This document shows, one piece after another, positions 7,346-16,206 of a DNA stretch of 64,000 nucleotides. Source of the DNA: Streptomyces sp. NBC_00554 (lineage in GTDB: Bacteria > Actinomycetota > Actinomycetes > Streptomycetales > Streptomycetaceae); contig NZ_CP107799.1 in assembly GCF_041431135.1 (NCBI RefSeq), forward strand, positions 4,836,001 to 4,900,000, in the 5' to 3' direction. Both the position numbers and the translations under genes were made by a program. Positions within the stretch are counted from its first letter, which is position 1. Every line of letters begins with the position of its first letter. The notes beneath the pieces were generated by a model. That model ran no database searches. It was not told where the DNA came from and was given only the letters and a program-made list of their open reading frames with translations.

Positions 7346-8290
7346 TCAGTGTCTGTGACGGGCGCGGGGTACGGGTACGGGCGGCATCCCTTCGACCACG
7401 GTGTTGCTGATGCTTCCGATGCCCTGGACGGTCATGGTGACCGTGTCTCCGGGAGCGAGCGGTGGCGGTTCCGGGACCAGGTGGCGGCCCCAGAGTTCGG
7501 CCAGACAGCCGCCGTTGCCGCAGGTGCCGGAGCCCAGGACGTCGCCGGGGCGGACCCAGGTGCCGCGGGAGGCGTAGGCCGTCATCTCCTCGAAGGTCCA
7601 TGCCATGTCGGCGAGGCTGTCCTGGCCGACGGTCTCGCCGTTGACCTCGACGGTGAGGTGGAGGTCGAGGAAGCCGTCGGCCGTGCGGTGGGGTTCGAGT
7701 TCGTCGGCGGTGACCAGCCAGGGGCCGAGGGTGGTGGCGGAGTCCTTGCCCTTGGCCGGGCCCAGTCCGACTCTCATCTCGCGGCCCTGCAGGTCGCGGG
7801 CGGACCAGTCGTTGAGGATCGTGTAGCCGATGATGTGCTCGCGGGCCTGCGCCGGACTGAGGTTGCGGCCCGACTTGCCGATGACCGCAGCTACTTCCAG
7901 TTCGAAGTCGAAGCGCTCGCAACCGGGTGGGACGGGCACGTCGTCGTGGGCGCCGATCATCGCGTAGGGGTTGCTGAAGTAGAACGTGGGCGCCTGGTAC
8001 CACTCTTCGGGGACGGTGTCGCCGTGTCCGAGCGCCATGCCCTCCACATGACGCTCGAAGGTCAAGAAGTCCCGCACCGTGGGCGGCTGCAGAGGCGGCA
8101 GCAGTCGTACGTCGGCCAGGGGCAGGGGCGATGTCCCGGCCAGGGCGTCCGCAGCTGCCGTGCGCAACATGTCCTCTCCCGCCTTGATGAACTCCTGTAG
8201 TTCCGCAGGGACTTCGAAGGGGTGGACCTTGTCGTCCACCACGACTCCCGACTGCCGTCGGCCGCCGTACAGGAAGGTCGCGAACCTCAT
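7346..8290 (-). CDS. Fumarylacetoacetate hydrolase (FAH) family protein
   Basis: The ATG at 8290 overlaps the MFS stop (ATGA). The 314-residue product begins MRFATFLYGG and has the FAH fold signature: DFELEVAAVIG supplies the acidic metal ligands, followed by NDWSARDLQ, GKDSATTLGPWLVT and SGTCGNGG. FAH proteins are Mg-dependent enzymes that cleave or tautomerise acylpyruvates and hydrate dienoates in aromatic catabolism. It is the last gene of an MBL hydrolase-MFS-FAH operon controlled by a divergent TetR regulator, so it probably degrades a compound the operon imports, exports or hydrolyses. The substrate cannot be read from sequence. Confidence 0.9.
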   Translation of the reverse strand: MRFATFLYGGRRQSGVVVDDKVHPFEVPAELQEFIKAGEDMLRTAAADALAGTSPLPLADVRLLPPLQPPTVRDFLTFERHVEGMALGHGDTVPEEWYQAPTFYFSNPYAMIGAHDDVPVPPGCERFDFELEVAAVIGKSGRNLSPAQAREHIIGYTILNDWSARDLQGREMRVGLGPAKGKDSATTLGPWLVTADELEPHRTADGFLDLHLTVEVNGETVGQDSLADMAWTFEEMTAYASRGTWVRPGDVLGSGTCGNGGCLAELWGRHLVPEPPPLAPGDTVTMTVQGIGSISNTVVEGMPPVPVPRARHRH

Positions 8291-9873
8291 GACCGGCTCC
8301 CTTCCAGCTGGGCGGCGGCGCGCGGCCTCACGCCCAGGAATACGGCGGCGATGACGGCGGCGGTCGCGCAGGCGCCGGCGGTGAGCAGGAGGACATCGGC
8401 GTATCCGTCCGCCAGGGCCCGTTCGGTGAGCGGGGCGAGCTTGGCGCTGAGGGGGCCCAGGTCGGCGGTGTGCAGCGCGAGCGGGCCGCCTCCCTCGAGA
8501 ACGGCCGTGGCCGTGCCGTGTTCGGCGGGGGTGAGGGCCGCCGCACCGAGGCTGCCGGTCAGCTGGTCGGTGGCCACGGCGAGGGCGACCGCGCCGACGA
8601 CCGCGGGGCCGAGGGTCTGGCCGAGGTCGCGAACCAGGCTGGTCGTCGCGGCGGCCATGCCGGTGAGATGGGGAGCCACGACGTTGACGGCGGCGGCGGT
8701 GATGGCGGCGACGACCAGTCCGAAGCCGACGCCGTTGAGAACAAGTGGCCCCAGCAGGGCGGGAATTCCGGTCTCGTGCACCGGCACGGCACGCAGCCAC
8801 AGCTGGGCGACGGCCAGCGAGACGAAGCCGGTGACCAGCATCGGACCCGGCCCCACCCGCTGGAGCAGGCGGACAAGGAGCGGCCAGATGAGCGGGGTGA
8901 CGGCCTGGATGATCAGGAACGGCACCGCGGCCCGCAGCGGGCTCTGGTGCTGGATGACACCGAGCCGGATGCTCAGGTCGTACGCGCCGCCCAGGAAGCC
9001 GAACATGCCGATCACCGCCATGGCGGCCGAGGCCGAGAACGCCCGATTGCGGAACAGCTCCAGGCGCAGCATCGGAGACTTGCTGCGCGACTCGGCCGCG
9101 ATGAACGCCCCCAGCATCACCGCGGCGAGGACGAAGGAGCCGACGACCGTCACCGACCCCCAGCCGTCGGTGGGGCCCTGGATGATGCCGTAGAGCAGGG
9201 CCAGCAGGGCGAGGGCGATGGTGATCTGCCCCGGCCAGTCCAGCGAGCGGCCTTCGGGTGCGCTCGATTCGGTGGTCAGCCGCCAGGCCGCGACCGCGGT
9301 GGCGAGCGCCAGGATGCCGGTGGCCGCGAACGCCCAGTGGAACGAGGTGTGTTCGACGACCGCCCCGGACAGCAGCGGGGCTATGAGGGCGCCCAGGGAC
9401 AGCGCGGTTGTCCAGGAGGCCAGGCCCCGGGCGCGGGCCGCCGGTGTCGGGGTCCCGGCGATGATCACGGCGAGGGAGGCTGGGAAGAGGGCCGCGGCAC
9501 CGATGCCGGACAGCGCCTGGCCGGTGATCAGCTGCGCCGCCGAGTCGGCGGTGGCGGAGACCAGATAGCCGACCGCCGCCAGCAGGGCGCCGCCCACCAG
9601 GAGTTTCTTGCGGCCGTACAGGTCCCCGACGACACCGAAGGTCAGCGCCAGGACCGCGGCGGGCACGAGGAACGCGTCGCTGATCCAGGTGAGTTCGGCG
9701 CCGGAGGTCCCCAGGGAGCGCTGGATGACACCGTTGATCGCGGCGGGCAGGACGAGGCCGATCTGGGCGAGGCAGACGGCCAGGCATCCGGCGATGAGGG
9801 TGCCCGGACGCAGGACGGCCGGCGCGCTGGAAGGGGCGGCGGCGGGTGGGTCGTAGGCGGGGCTGGAGACCAT
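8287..9873 (-). CDS. MFS transporter, DHA2-like (about 14 membrane segments)
   Basis: The ATG at 9873 is preferred over one at 9900 because AAGGAGGAGAC directly precedes it. The 528-residue protein has an MFS signature loop GDLYGRKKLL between segments 2 and 3, a second-helix ISDAFLVPAA motif of the EmrB/QacA type, and roughly 14 hydrophobic segments. Such proteins are proton-coupled exporters or importers in the plasma membrane. It sits between the MBL hydrolase and FAH genes, with 4 bp overlap to the latter and 56 bp to the former. It probably moves the operon's substrate or a toxic product. Confidence 0.93.
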   Translation of the reverse strand: MVSSPAYDPPAAAPSSAPAVLRPGTLIAGCLAVCLAQIGLVLPAAINGVIQRSLGTSGAELTWISDAFLVPAAVLALTFGVVGDLYGRKKLLVGGALLAAVGYLVSATADSAAQLITGQALSGIGAAALFPASLAVIIAGTPTPAARARGLASWTTALSLGALIAPLLSGAVVEHTSFHWAFAATGILALATAVAAWRLTTESSAPEGRSLDWPGQITIALALLALLYGIIQGPTDGWGSVTVVGSFVLAAVMLGAFIAAESRSKSPMLRLELFRNRAFSASAAMAVIGMFGFLGGAYDLSIRLGVIQHQSPLRAAVPFLIIQAVTPLIWPLLVRLLQRVGPGPMLVTGFVSLAVAQLWLRAVPVHETGIPALLGPLVLNGVGFGLVVAAITAAAVNVVAPHLTGMAAATTSLVRDLGQTLGPAVVGAVALAVATDQLTGSLGAAALTPAEHGTATAVLEGGGPLALHTADLGPLSAKLAPLTERALADGYADVLLLTAGACATAAVIAAVFLGVRPRAAAQLEGSRS

Positions 9874-9929
9874 GTCTCCTCCTTGCTGGGTGCGGGTCAT
9901 GGCCGAGGGGAAGCGGCCACGGAGGCGGC

Positions 9930-10865
9930 TCAGGGGTGGGCGAGGCAGGCCATGCGGCCGAAGAGCTGGGGGCCGTCGAGCGGGGGCAGGCCGGGGTCGA
10001 GTTCGCGGTAGACCGTGTAGACGTTGACCGCGAGGCGTTCGCTTTCATCGAGGCCGGCGAAGGGGCCGAGGCGGATGTCCCGTGCCGCGTCCGCGGCCGG
10101 CATTCCGGCGGTGAAGCGGGCGGTGGCCTCTTCATGGACGTACGAGAGGTAGTCGCGGACGGTCCGGACGGCCGCCTTGGTGGTGACCGGGCCGTGTCCG
10201 GGCACGACGGTGTCCACGTCGAGGCCCAGCAGCAGGTCGCAGGCGGCGAGCCCGCCCGCGAACGGGCCGTGCCATACGAGGGGGGTGGCGCCGACGAAGA
10301 CGATGTCACCGGTGTAGACGGTCCGCGCGCTCGGGACATGGACGATCGTGTCTCCGGCGCTGTGTGCGGCTCCCACGTCGATCAGCCGGACCTCCGTCCC
10401 GCCGATGTCCAGGACCGTCTCGCCTTCGAACACCCGGTTCGGAAGGACGGGTCGGACATCGCGGTAGTCGAAGCGGGCGAAGATCCGGCGGGCGAAGCGT
10501 CCGGCGTCGCTGTCCTCGGCCAGCAGCGCCCGCACCTCGGCCGGGCCCGCCTGCCGCATGTCGGTCAGCGATCCGCGGGCCGCGATGATCTCGGCGTGGG
10601 CCACGAGCTGGTTGCCGAACCAGTGATCGCCGTTGCCGTGGGTGTTGACCACGGTCGAGATGGGCGCGGTGTCGGTCAGCGGCGCAAGGCCGGCCAGCAT
10701 GGCCCCGGTCAGGTGCAGGTCGAAGAGGGTGTCGACGAGCAGGGACTCGCCGCGGCCGGTGACCAATCCGGCGTTGCTCATTCCCCAGCCGCCGGCGCTC
10801 GGGATCCACGCATGACAGCCACGGCCGAGATCGACCGGGCGGAGGGGAGAAACCAGGGAAGCCAC
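9930..10865 (-). CDS. MBL-fold metallo-hydrolase with HxNxDH active-site variant
   Basis: The GTG at 10865 follows GGAGG by 4 nt; an in-frame ATG at 10925 lies inside the operator palindrome and is unlikely. The 311-residue cytoplasmic protein shows the metallo-beta-lactamase layout: NAGLVTGRGESLLVDT, THGNGDHWFGN, DVGAAHSAGD, YTGDIVFV and VVPGHGPV. The metal motif is HGNGDH, with Asn where HxHxDH enzymes have the second His. Relatives with this variant exist among MBL-fold hydrolases. It heads the operon with the MFS and FAH genes. It probably hydrolyses a lactone, thioester or ester precursor of the FAH substrate (inference). Confidence 0.9.
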   Translation of the reverse strand: MASLVSPLRPVDLGRGCHAWIPSAGGWGMSNAGLVTGRGESLLVDTLFDLHLTGAMLAGLAPLTDTAPISTVVNTHGNGDHWFGNQLVAHAEIIAARGSLTDMRQAGPAEVRALLAEDSDAGRFARRIFARFDYRDVRPVLPNRVFEGETVLDIGGTEVRLIDVGAAHSAGDTIVHVPSARTVYTGDIVFVGATPLVWHGPFAGGLAACDLLLGLDVDTVVPGHGPVTTKAAVRTVRDYLSYVHEEATARFTAGMPAADAARDIRLGPFAGLDESERLAVNVYTVYRELDPGLPPLDGPQLFGRMACLAHP

Positions 10866-10881
10866 GCTGCCTCCAGTGCAA

Positions 10882-10921
10882 GACTTGAGTCCATTGATGG
10901 ACTCAAGTCCACCAATGGACT
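10882..10921. promoter_or_regulatory. TetR-type operator: 28-bp palindrome plus a second 16-bp half-copy
   Basis: Positions 10882-10909 form a palindrome with 13-bp perfect arms (GACTTGAGTCCAT / ATGGACTCAAGTC) around TG. An overlapping imperfect palindrome AGTCCACCAATGGACT spans 10906-10921. It lies between the MBL start and the TetR start, so TetR can control both directions. Confidence 0.85.
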
Positions 10922-10985
10922 GCAATGTAAATAGGAGGGGTCGGGCGGGTCAAGACCCGTGCACGCCCGTGCTGTACTGGGGGCC

Positions 10986-11642
10986 ATGCAGATCCCGGAG
11001 GCAGGAGCCACAGCCGCAGCGGACACCCGGCCCACCGGACGCCGCGAGCGCAAGCGCCGGCAGGTGCGCGATCAGCTCTACGCCGCCGCGCTGGACCTGT
11101 TCGTCACCCAGGGCTACGAGACGACGACCATGGAGCAGATCGCGGAGGCCGCCGACGTGGCCCGGGCCACCGTCTTCAACCACTTCTCCCAGAAGGTCGG
11201 CTTCCTGGAGGAGTGGGGCGCCCGGCGGCGGGCGCGGGTCGCGGAGATCCTCGGCTCGTCGCAGCTGGAGGACCTGTCGACGGGCGACCAACTGCGCCGC
11301 TACCTACGGGAGATGGCCGAGCTCAATATCGCCTCCCGGCCGGAGACCACCGTCCTGATGGACGCCGGCGCCCGGGTCGGCAGCCTCCTGCACGACCGGT
11401 CCCTGGAGATCGAACTGGCGAAGATCGCCGAGCGGGGACGGCAGCGCGGCGAGCTCCGGACAGGCGTCGACGCCGACCAGGTCGGCGCCATGCTGGCCGC
11501 CAGCTACTTCTCCACGGTCCTGCGCTGGATCCGGGTGGAACCCGCCCCCTTCGACCTGCGCGACCGGCTCGACGGGGCCCTCGACGTCATCCTGCTCGGC
11601 ATTCTCGACCGGGAAGGGGAGGGCGTACCTTCCGGCCGCTGA
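10986..11642 (+). CDS. TetR family transcriptional regulator
   Basis: ATG at 10986 with GGGGG just upstream; a GTG at 10959 is an alternative start. The 218-residue protein has a basic N-terminus (GRRERKRRQVRDQLY), the TetR helix-turn-helix (TTMEQIAEAADVARATVFNHFSQK, about residues 37-60) and a helical ligand-binding C-terminal domain. It is divergent from the MBL-MFS-FAH operon with a long palindrome between, the usual layout for a local repressor that responds to the operon's substrate. Confidence 0.92.
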   Translation: MQIPEAGATAAADTRPTGRRERKRRQVRDQLYAAALDLFVTQGYETTTMEQIAEAADVARATVFNHFSQKVGFLEEWGARRRARVAEILGSSQLEDLSTGDQLRRYLREMAELNIASRPETTVLMDAGARVGSLLHDRSLEIELAKIAERGRQRGELRTGVDADQVGAMLAASYFSTVLRWIRVEPAPFDLRDRLDGALDVILLGILDREGEGVPSGR

Positions 11643-11763
11643 ACCGGGCCGGCAGATGGAGCGCGGGATGCGACCTCGGTCGTAGTCCGCCCTCTATCTC
11701 CGGATACAGACCGTCGGTGCGGAGATCAGGTTCTGAGCCGATGTGCCGGGGTGGCCGGTCTTC

Positions 11764-11782
11764 GAGGATTGAAGAAATCCTC
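11764..11782 (+). promoter_or_regulatory. Small hairpin (GAGGATT-gaaga-AATCCTC)
   Basis: Seven-base perfect arms with a 5-nt loop lie between the TetR stop and the amidase start, ending about 20 bp before that start. It may be a weak terminator or an operator. Confidence 0.4.
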
Positions 11783-11802
11783 CGCCACCTCAGGAGTCTG
11801 TG

Positions 11803-12720
11803 ATGAGCACCAAGACAGGGCCCCAGCGATACCCCGCCGCAAGCCGGTCGAACTGGTACCAGGACGATTTCGGCGGCGACGCCATGCAGGTCAATGTCGT
11901 CGTCCTGCACACCACGGAGGGTTCCAGCCTGCCCGGATACGGCGGCGGTTCCTCCGCACCGAACCTGACGGCGGTCCCCGACCTCGCCGCCAAGAAGCTG
12001 AAGTGGTACCAGCACTTCGACATAGAGACCTCCTCCAGAGCGCTGGTCAATCTGCGGGGCGGCGTCGAGACCAACACCATGAACGTGTGCCAGGTCGAGC
12101 TGGTCGGCACCTGCGACCCGGCGACGCACGCGAAGTGGAAGGCCGCGGGCCGGGCGCACATCTACTGGCCGGACGCGCCCGACTGGGCACTGCAGGGCGT
12201 CGCCCGCTTCCTGGCCTGGATGCACGAGGAGCACGGCGTACCGCTGTCCGGCCCGAAGTCGTGGCCCGCGTACCCCACTTCGTACGCGAACCGCGCAGGC
12301 CAGCGGCTGAAGGCCGCGCAGTGGACGGACTTCAAGGGAGTGTGCGGGCACATGCACGTGCCCGAGAACGTCCATGGCGACCCCGGCGCGATCGACTTCG
12401 CCAGGCTCCTCAAGCACGCGAAGGCGGACCTGGATCTGGGCGACGACACCCCGGAGCCGACCACACCCGCCAAGCCGAAGGTCCCGGCGTTCCCGGGACG
12501 CAAGTACTTCGTGGCCGGGGCGTCGAACGCGTACGTCCTGCAGCTCGGCAAGCAGTTGGTGAAGCGCGGCTTCGGCGATCACTACAAGGTCGGCCCGAGC
12601 AGGACCTGGGGCGAGGCGGACCGGCTGAACGTACGGGACTTCCAGAAGTCACGGAAGGAACTGCGCGGCGACGCCGACGGCACCCCCGGACCGCTGACCT
12701 GGCGCCTACTGTTCTCCTGA
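11803..12720 (+). CDS. N-acetylmuramoyl-L-alanine amidase-like protein with peptidoglycan-binding C-terminus
   Basis: ATG at 11803 with AGGAG 8 nt upstream. The 305-residue product lacks a signal peptide. Residues about 25-205 resemble an amidase_2-type domain as in actinophage endolysins: VVVLHTTEG, then VCGHMHVPEN and HGDPGAIDF supply the His and Asp/Glu positions. After a TPEPTTPAKPK linker, the last ~75 residues (LQLGKQLVKRGF, DGTPGPLTWRLLF) look like a peptidoglycan-binding repeat. No holin or phage gene is nearby, so it is either a domesticated endolysin or a cytoplasmic-start enzyme of unclear export. It is convergent with the response regulator, 23 bp away. Confidence 0.75.
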   Translation: MSTKTGPQRYPAASRSNWYQDDFGGDAMQVNVVVLHTTEGSSLPGYGGGSSAPNLTAVPDLAAKKLKWYQHFDIETSSRALVNLRGGVETNTMNVCQVELVGTCDPATHAKWKAAGRAHIYWPDAPDWALQGVARFLAWMHEEHGVPLSGPKSWPAYPTSYANRAGQRLKAAQWTDFKGVCGHMHVPENVHGDPGAIDFARLLKHAKADLDLGDDTPEPTTPAKPKVPAFPGRKYFVAGASNAYVLQLGKQLVKRGFGDHYKVGPSRTWGEADRLNVRDFQKSRKELRGDADGTPGPLTWRLLFS

Positions 12721-12743
12721 CATCACGAGATACCGAGCCCAAG

Positions 12744-13403
12744 TCAACCGGCGGGCGCGCCCCTTGGGCGGACGAGGCCGCTCTCGTACGCCAGGATGGT
12801 CGCCTGCACCCGGTCCCGCAGCCCCAGCTTGGTGAGCAGGGCGTTGACGTGGGTTTTGACGGTTCCGGTGGTCACGCCCAGGGTGGCCGCGATCTCCGCG
12901 TTGGCGAGGCCCGAGGCGATGTGGAGCAGCACTTCCCGTTCGCGCGGGGTGAGTTGGCCGAGGGCGCCGGTTACGGCGGGCGGCGGGGGCGCGCCCTGGG
13001 CGAAGGTGTCGATCAGGCGGCGGGTGACGGCCGGGGCGAGGATGCCCTCGCCGGAGGCGACGACACGCAGCGCGGTCAGGAGCTCCTCGGGCTGGGCGTC
13101 CTTGAGCAGGAAGCCCGAGGCGCCGGCCCGCAGCGCCTCGTACACGTAGGCGTCGAGGTCGAAGGTGGTGAGCACCAGAACGCGGGGGCCCGTCTCCAGC
13201 GCGGTGATGAAACGGGTCGCGGTCAGGCCGTCCATGCCGGGCATCCGGATGTCCATCAGGACCAGGTCGGGCGCCTCGCGGGTGGCGAGCTGCACGGCAC
13301 TCGCACCGTCGCCGGCTTCGCCGACCACGGTCATGTCGGGTTCGGCGTCGACGATGGCGGCGAACCCTGCGCGGACCACCGCCTGGTCGTCGACGACCAT
13401 CAC
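12744..13403 (-). CDS. NarL/LuxR-type response regulator
   Basis: The GTG at 13403 overlaps the kinase stop by 4 bp (GTGA); an ATG at 13400 is equally possible. The product is about 219 residues. The receiver domain has the VVDDQ acidic pair, the phospho-acceptor in DLVLMDIRMP and LVLTTF plus LLKDAQPEELL (switch Thr and Lys). The C-terminal LuxR helix-turn-helix reads LTPREREVLLHIASGLANAEIAA... then GTVKTHVNALLTKLGLRDR. It is translationally coupled to the histidine kinase at 13400-15748. A close paralogous pair lies at 26610-29668. Confidence 0.93.
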   Translation of the reverse strand: MMVVDDQAVVRAGFAAIVDAEPDMTVVGEAGDGASAVQLATREAPDLVLMDIRMPGMDGLTATRFITALETGPRVLVLTTFDLDAYVYEALRAGASGFLLKDAQPEELLTALRVVASGEGILAPAVTRRLIDTFAQGAPPPPAVTGALGQLTPREREVLLHIASGLANAEIAATLGVTTGTVKTHVNALLTKLGLRDRVQATILAYESGLVRPRGAPAG

Positions 13404-15748
13404 GCGTGTGGCGACGGGGACACCTCCTGGGCCGGGGCGTCCGGACTCGGTCCGGTCCGCAGAGGCAGCAACGCCCTTACCGTACCTGTCGGTTCGAAGG
13501 TGACGCGGGCTTGCGCGGCGGTGGCCTGCACCCGTAGGCGTTCCGTCACCGGGCCGTTCACCGCCAGGCGTACGCCGGTGATCGTGAGGTGCAGCGCTCC
13601 CCGGCGCCGCCGCAGGCTCACCCGGGCGGGCCCCCGGTCCCCCGCGCCGAGCGCCGCTTCCACCATCCGGTACGCCGTCGCCATCACCAACTCCGGCAAC
13701 CCCGCGGCGGATTCGGGGATGCCGCGCACGGTCACCTTCCGGCCTGCGGGGCCCGCTGTCCGGCACAGTGCGTCGAGGTCGGCCACGGTGGGTTGCGGTG
13801 AGCGCGGATGTACGTCGTTCATCTCGTGGAGCAGTTCCCGCATGGCGGCGAGCGTCGCGCGGGCCTCGGCGGCCACCTCGTCCAGCCGTCCCTGGTGGGC
13901 GAGTTCGACGAGCGAGGAGGTGCGGTGGAGCACCGCGTCACGCAGCCGGGCCGCCAGCCGGTACCGCTCGGCACCCGCCGCGGAGTACGCCTCCCACAGG
14001 GAGTTGCTGAGGGCGAGATCGTCGCGGGCCACAGCGCGCAGCCGTCGACCGCGGACCAACAGCCCCGTTCCCCATGCCAGGGCGAACATCAGACACAGCA
14101 GCATGCCCAGCGGCACGATGATCAGCGCCACGGTGAGTATCGAAGGGCCCTCGTCGCCGACCAGCGCGCCGTCGGCGGCGGCCGTCACGGTCAGCACACC
14201 GGCGCTCGCACCCGCGGCCACGAGCGGCGAGGGCCAGGTGTACGCGGCGCCGCGACCGTAGGCTCCCAGGGCGTACACGGCCAGCATCTCGACCACCAGA
14301 CCGCCCGCCAGGAAGGGCGACACCCGTCCTGACAGCGGGGCCGACACACAGGCCACCGGCCACAGCCACGACGTGGCCAGCACCGCGGCAAGAACCGACC
14401 AGGGTGCGCGTCGCCGCCACAGCAGCGGCAGCGCGTGCAGAGCGAGCAGCGCGGACACCAGGCCGATGACCCAAGGACCGGTCGTGCCGTCGTGGGGTTT
14501 CCAGTCCTCCGCGTCCACCAGCAGGAAGACCAGGGGGAGCACGGTCGCGGTAAAGGCGAGCGCGGTGTCCGTCAGTCTCTGCTCGCGGAGGAAGTCGCGC
14601 CGTCGGGGACGTACGTCGGACTGTCGAGGCCCTGTGGTGTCGGGCAGTTGGGCGCGCACGCGCCAGCCCCCGTCGGGCCCGGGTCCCGCCGTCAGTTCCC
14701 CGCCGACGGCCGCCGCGCGCTCCCGCATGCCCGTGACGCCCCTGCCGGATCCCATTCCCCCGTAGTCGGCGGTGCCGCGTGCGGCGGCGTTGTCGACAGT
14801 CAGTTCCAGCGTCCCGCCCGCACGGCCTACGACGACCCGCACAGCAGCTCCGGGCGCGTGCCGCAGGGCGTTGGTGAGGGCCTCGCGCACGATGCCGTGG
14901 ACCGCTTCGGCGGCGGGTCCGGCGAGGTCGTCGGGTATCTCGGTGACGATCGGGCGGCCCAACCGGCCGAATCCGGAGACGAGTTCATGGATGCGTCCGG
15001 TCATCGGCCGGGCGTCGGCGTGGCCCGCGTCCCGCATCACCGCGACCAGCCGATGGATCGCCGCCAGGGTCTCGCGCCCCGTCCGCTCGGCGAACTCCAG
15101 TGCCTCGGCGACGAGTTCGGGCTTGCGGTCGCCGAGTCTGCGAGCCACGTCCACCGTTACCACGACCGAGGTCAGATGGTGTGCGCTGACGTCGTGCAAC
15201 TCGCGTGCGAGCCTGCCTCGTTCGGCTTCGCCGGCCTGCTGCCGACTCTCCTCCGCCCCGGCCAGCAGGCGGGCCGCCGCCAGCCTGCCGGCCAGCCACT
15301 GCCGCCGCGCCAGCCCGAGGCCCGCGCAGACGACGTACGTGGCTGCCACCAGCGCCAGTTGGGTGGCGAGCGCGGGGTGGAACCCGAGCCGTACGGCCGC
15401 CAGCAGCCAGGACGTGCCGACGGCCGCGGCGAAGGCACGCGAGGTGACCGCGACGGGACTTCGGACCGCGACGGAAAAGAGGGCGACCAACAGGCCGAGA
15501 TCCGCGTATGCGTCGTACGCCGTGGCCTGGCCCAGCGCCGACGCACCCAGGGTCCACGCCAGCGCCCGCACGGGCGCGCGCCGCCGCAGGCTCAGCGCTA
15601 CGGTCTCCACCGCGACGGCGACGAAAATGCCGACGACACCGACCGGACCCGGTGTCCCGGTCTCCACCAGACCGGCCCCGGGCCACAGCAACACCACCTG
15701 CACGGCGACGAGCAGCCCCGGAAGCGCCCAGTTTCGTGTCGTCTCCAT
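13400..15748 (-). CDS. Histidine kinase fused to a degenerate second kinase half
   Basis: ATG at 15748 chosen; a GTG at 15757 is the alternative, and neither has a clear ribosome site. About 782 residues. The N-terminal half has around five membrane segments (10-150), then a HisKA_3 H-box LARELHDVSAHHL (His about 185), N-box REALTNALRHA and G-box GSGRGVTGM. A second membrane block (about 395-540) follows, and then a region that mimics the same layout (RLAARLRDAVLH, later TAYRMVEAALGAG), but the phosphorylatable His is replaced by Arg and the N-box lacks Asn. The second half thus looks like a pseudokinase. It signals to the coupled LuxR-type regulator. The same double architecture recurs at 27290-29668. 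Confidence 0.9.
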   Translation of the reverse strand: METTRNWALPGLLVAVQVVLLWPGAGLVETGTPGPVGVVGIFVAVAVETVALSLRRRAPVRALAWTLGASALGQATAYDAYADLGLLVALFSVAVRSPVAVTSRAFAAAVGTSWLLAAVRLGFHPALATQLALVAATYVVCAGLGLARRQWLAGRLAAARLLAGAEESRQQAGEAERGRLARELHDVSAHHLTSVVVTVDVARRLGDRKPELVAEALEFAERTGRETLAAIHRLVAVMRDAGHADARPMTGRIHELVSGFGRLGRPIVTEIPDDLAGPAAEAVHGIVREALTNALRHAPGAAVRVVVGRAGGTLELTVDNAAARGTADYGGMGSGRGVTGMRERAAAVGGELTAGPGPDGGWRVRAQLPDTTGPRQSDVRPRRRDFLREQRLTDTALAFTATVLPLVFLLVDAEDWKPHDGTTGPWVIGLVSALLALHALPLLWRRRAPWSVLAAVLATSWLWPVACVSAPLSGRVSPFLAGGLVVEMLAVYALGAYGRGAAYTWPSPLVAAGASAGVLTVTAAADGALVGDEGPSILTVALIIVPLGMLLCLMFALAWGTGLLVRGRRLRAVARDDLALSNSLWEAYSAAGAERYRLAARLRDAVLHRTSSLVELAHQGRLDEVAAEARATLAAMRELLHEMNDVHPRSPQPTVADLDALCRTAGPAGRKVTVRGIPESAAGLPELVMATAYRMVEAALGAGDRGPARVSLRRRRGALHLTITGVRLAVNGPVTERLRVQATAAQARVTFEPTGTVRALLPLRTGPSPDAPAQEVSPSPHA

Positions 15749-15894
15749 GTCGGGCACGAGCGTAAGGCCCGCCGCACGGTCAGGACATCGGGCCTCCGGC
15801 GCTACGGGCGGAGGGCGTCTCTATCCTGCGGTAGAGGCTCCGGTCCTCCGCTGCGCCGACGACTCAACGGCCGCCCGGCGGAAGGTTGGTGGCC

Positions 15895-16200
15895 ATGGAC
15901 ATCACTTCGCTCACCGTCGTACTCAGCGTGATCGTGATCGCCGCAGCCGGCGTCCTCACCGCCTCCAACGAACCGCCCCTGTGGGTCTATGTGCTGACCT
16001 GTGCGGGCTCTTGGCCCCTGAGCAACGCCCTGTTCAACGCGCACGCCTACTCATCGGCCGTCGGGAACGGCGCCGTCGGCGAATGGGCCGTGCGGATCGC
16101 CATCGCCTCCAGCCTCACTGCCCTGCTGAGCTTCTTCGTCGGCAGGGAAAGCCGAGAGGGCGCCGACGACGAACACACCACCGATGCCCTCTCGGCCTGA
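15895..16200 (+). CDS. Small integral membrane protein, unknown function
   Basis: ATG at 15895 with GGAAGG about 9 nt upstream; a GTG at 15889 is an alternative. The 101-residue protein has two or three hydrophobic segments (SLTVVLSVIVIAAAGVL, LWVYVLTCAGSWPLSNALF, IASSLTALLSFFVG) and a short acidic C-terminus (GRESREGADDEH). I do not recognise a family. It is convergent with the Gly-Ser repeat protein gene, 6 bp away, and divergent from the histidine kinase gene. Confidence 0.7.
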   Translation: MDITSLTVVLSVIVIAAAGVLTASNEPPLWVYVLTCAGSWPLSNALFNAHAYSSAVGNGAVGEWAVRIAIASSLTALLSFFVGRESREGADDEHTTDALSA

Positions 16201-16206
16201 TCCACG

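Noticed and set aside
7346-10339. A single minus-strand frame of about 1,000 codons across FAH, MFS and MBL genes
   Set aside because: Only its 3' part is the FAH gene. The rest is out of frame with the clear MFS and MBL proteins, has an Arg/Pro-rich composition and no ribosome site.
11803-12720. Prophage remnant suggested by the endolysin-like amidase
   Set aside because: No holin, structural, integrase or attachment sequences lie nearby, and the flanks are ordinary chromosomal genes.
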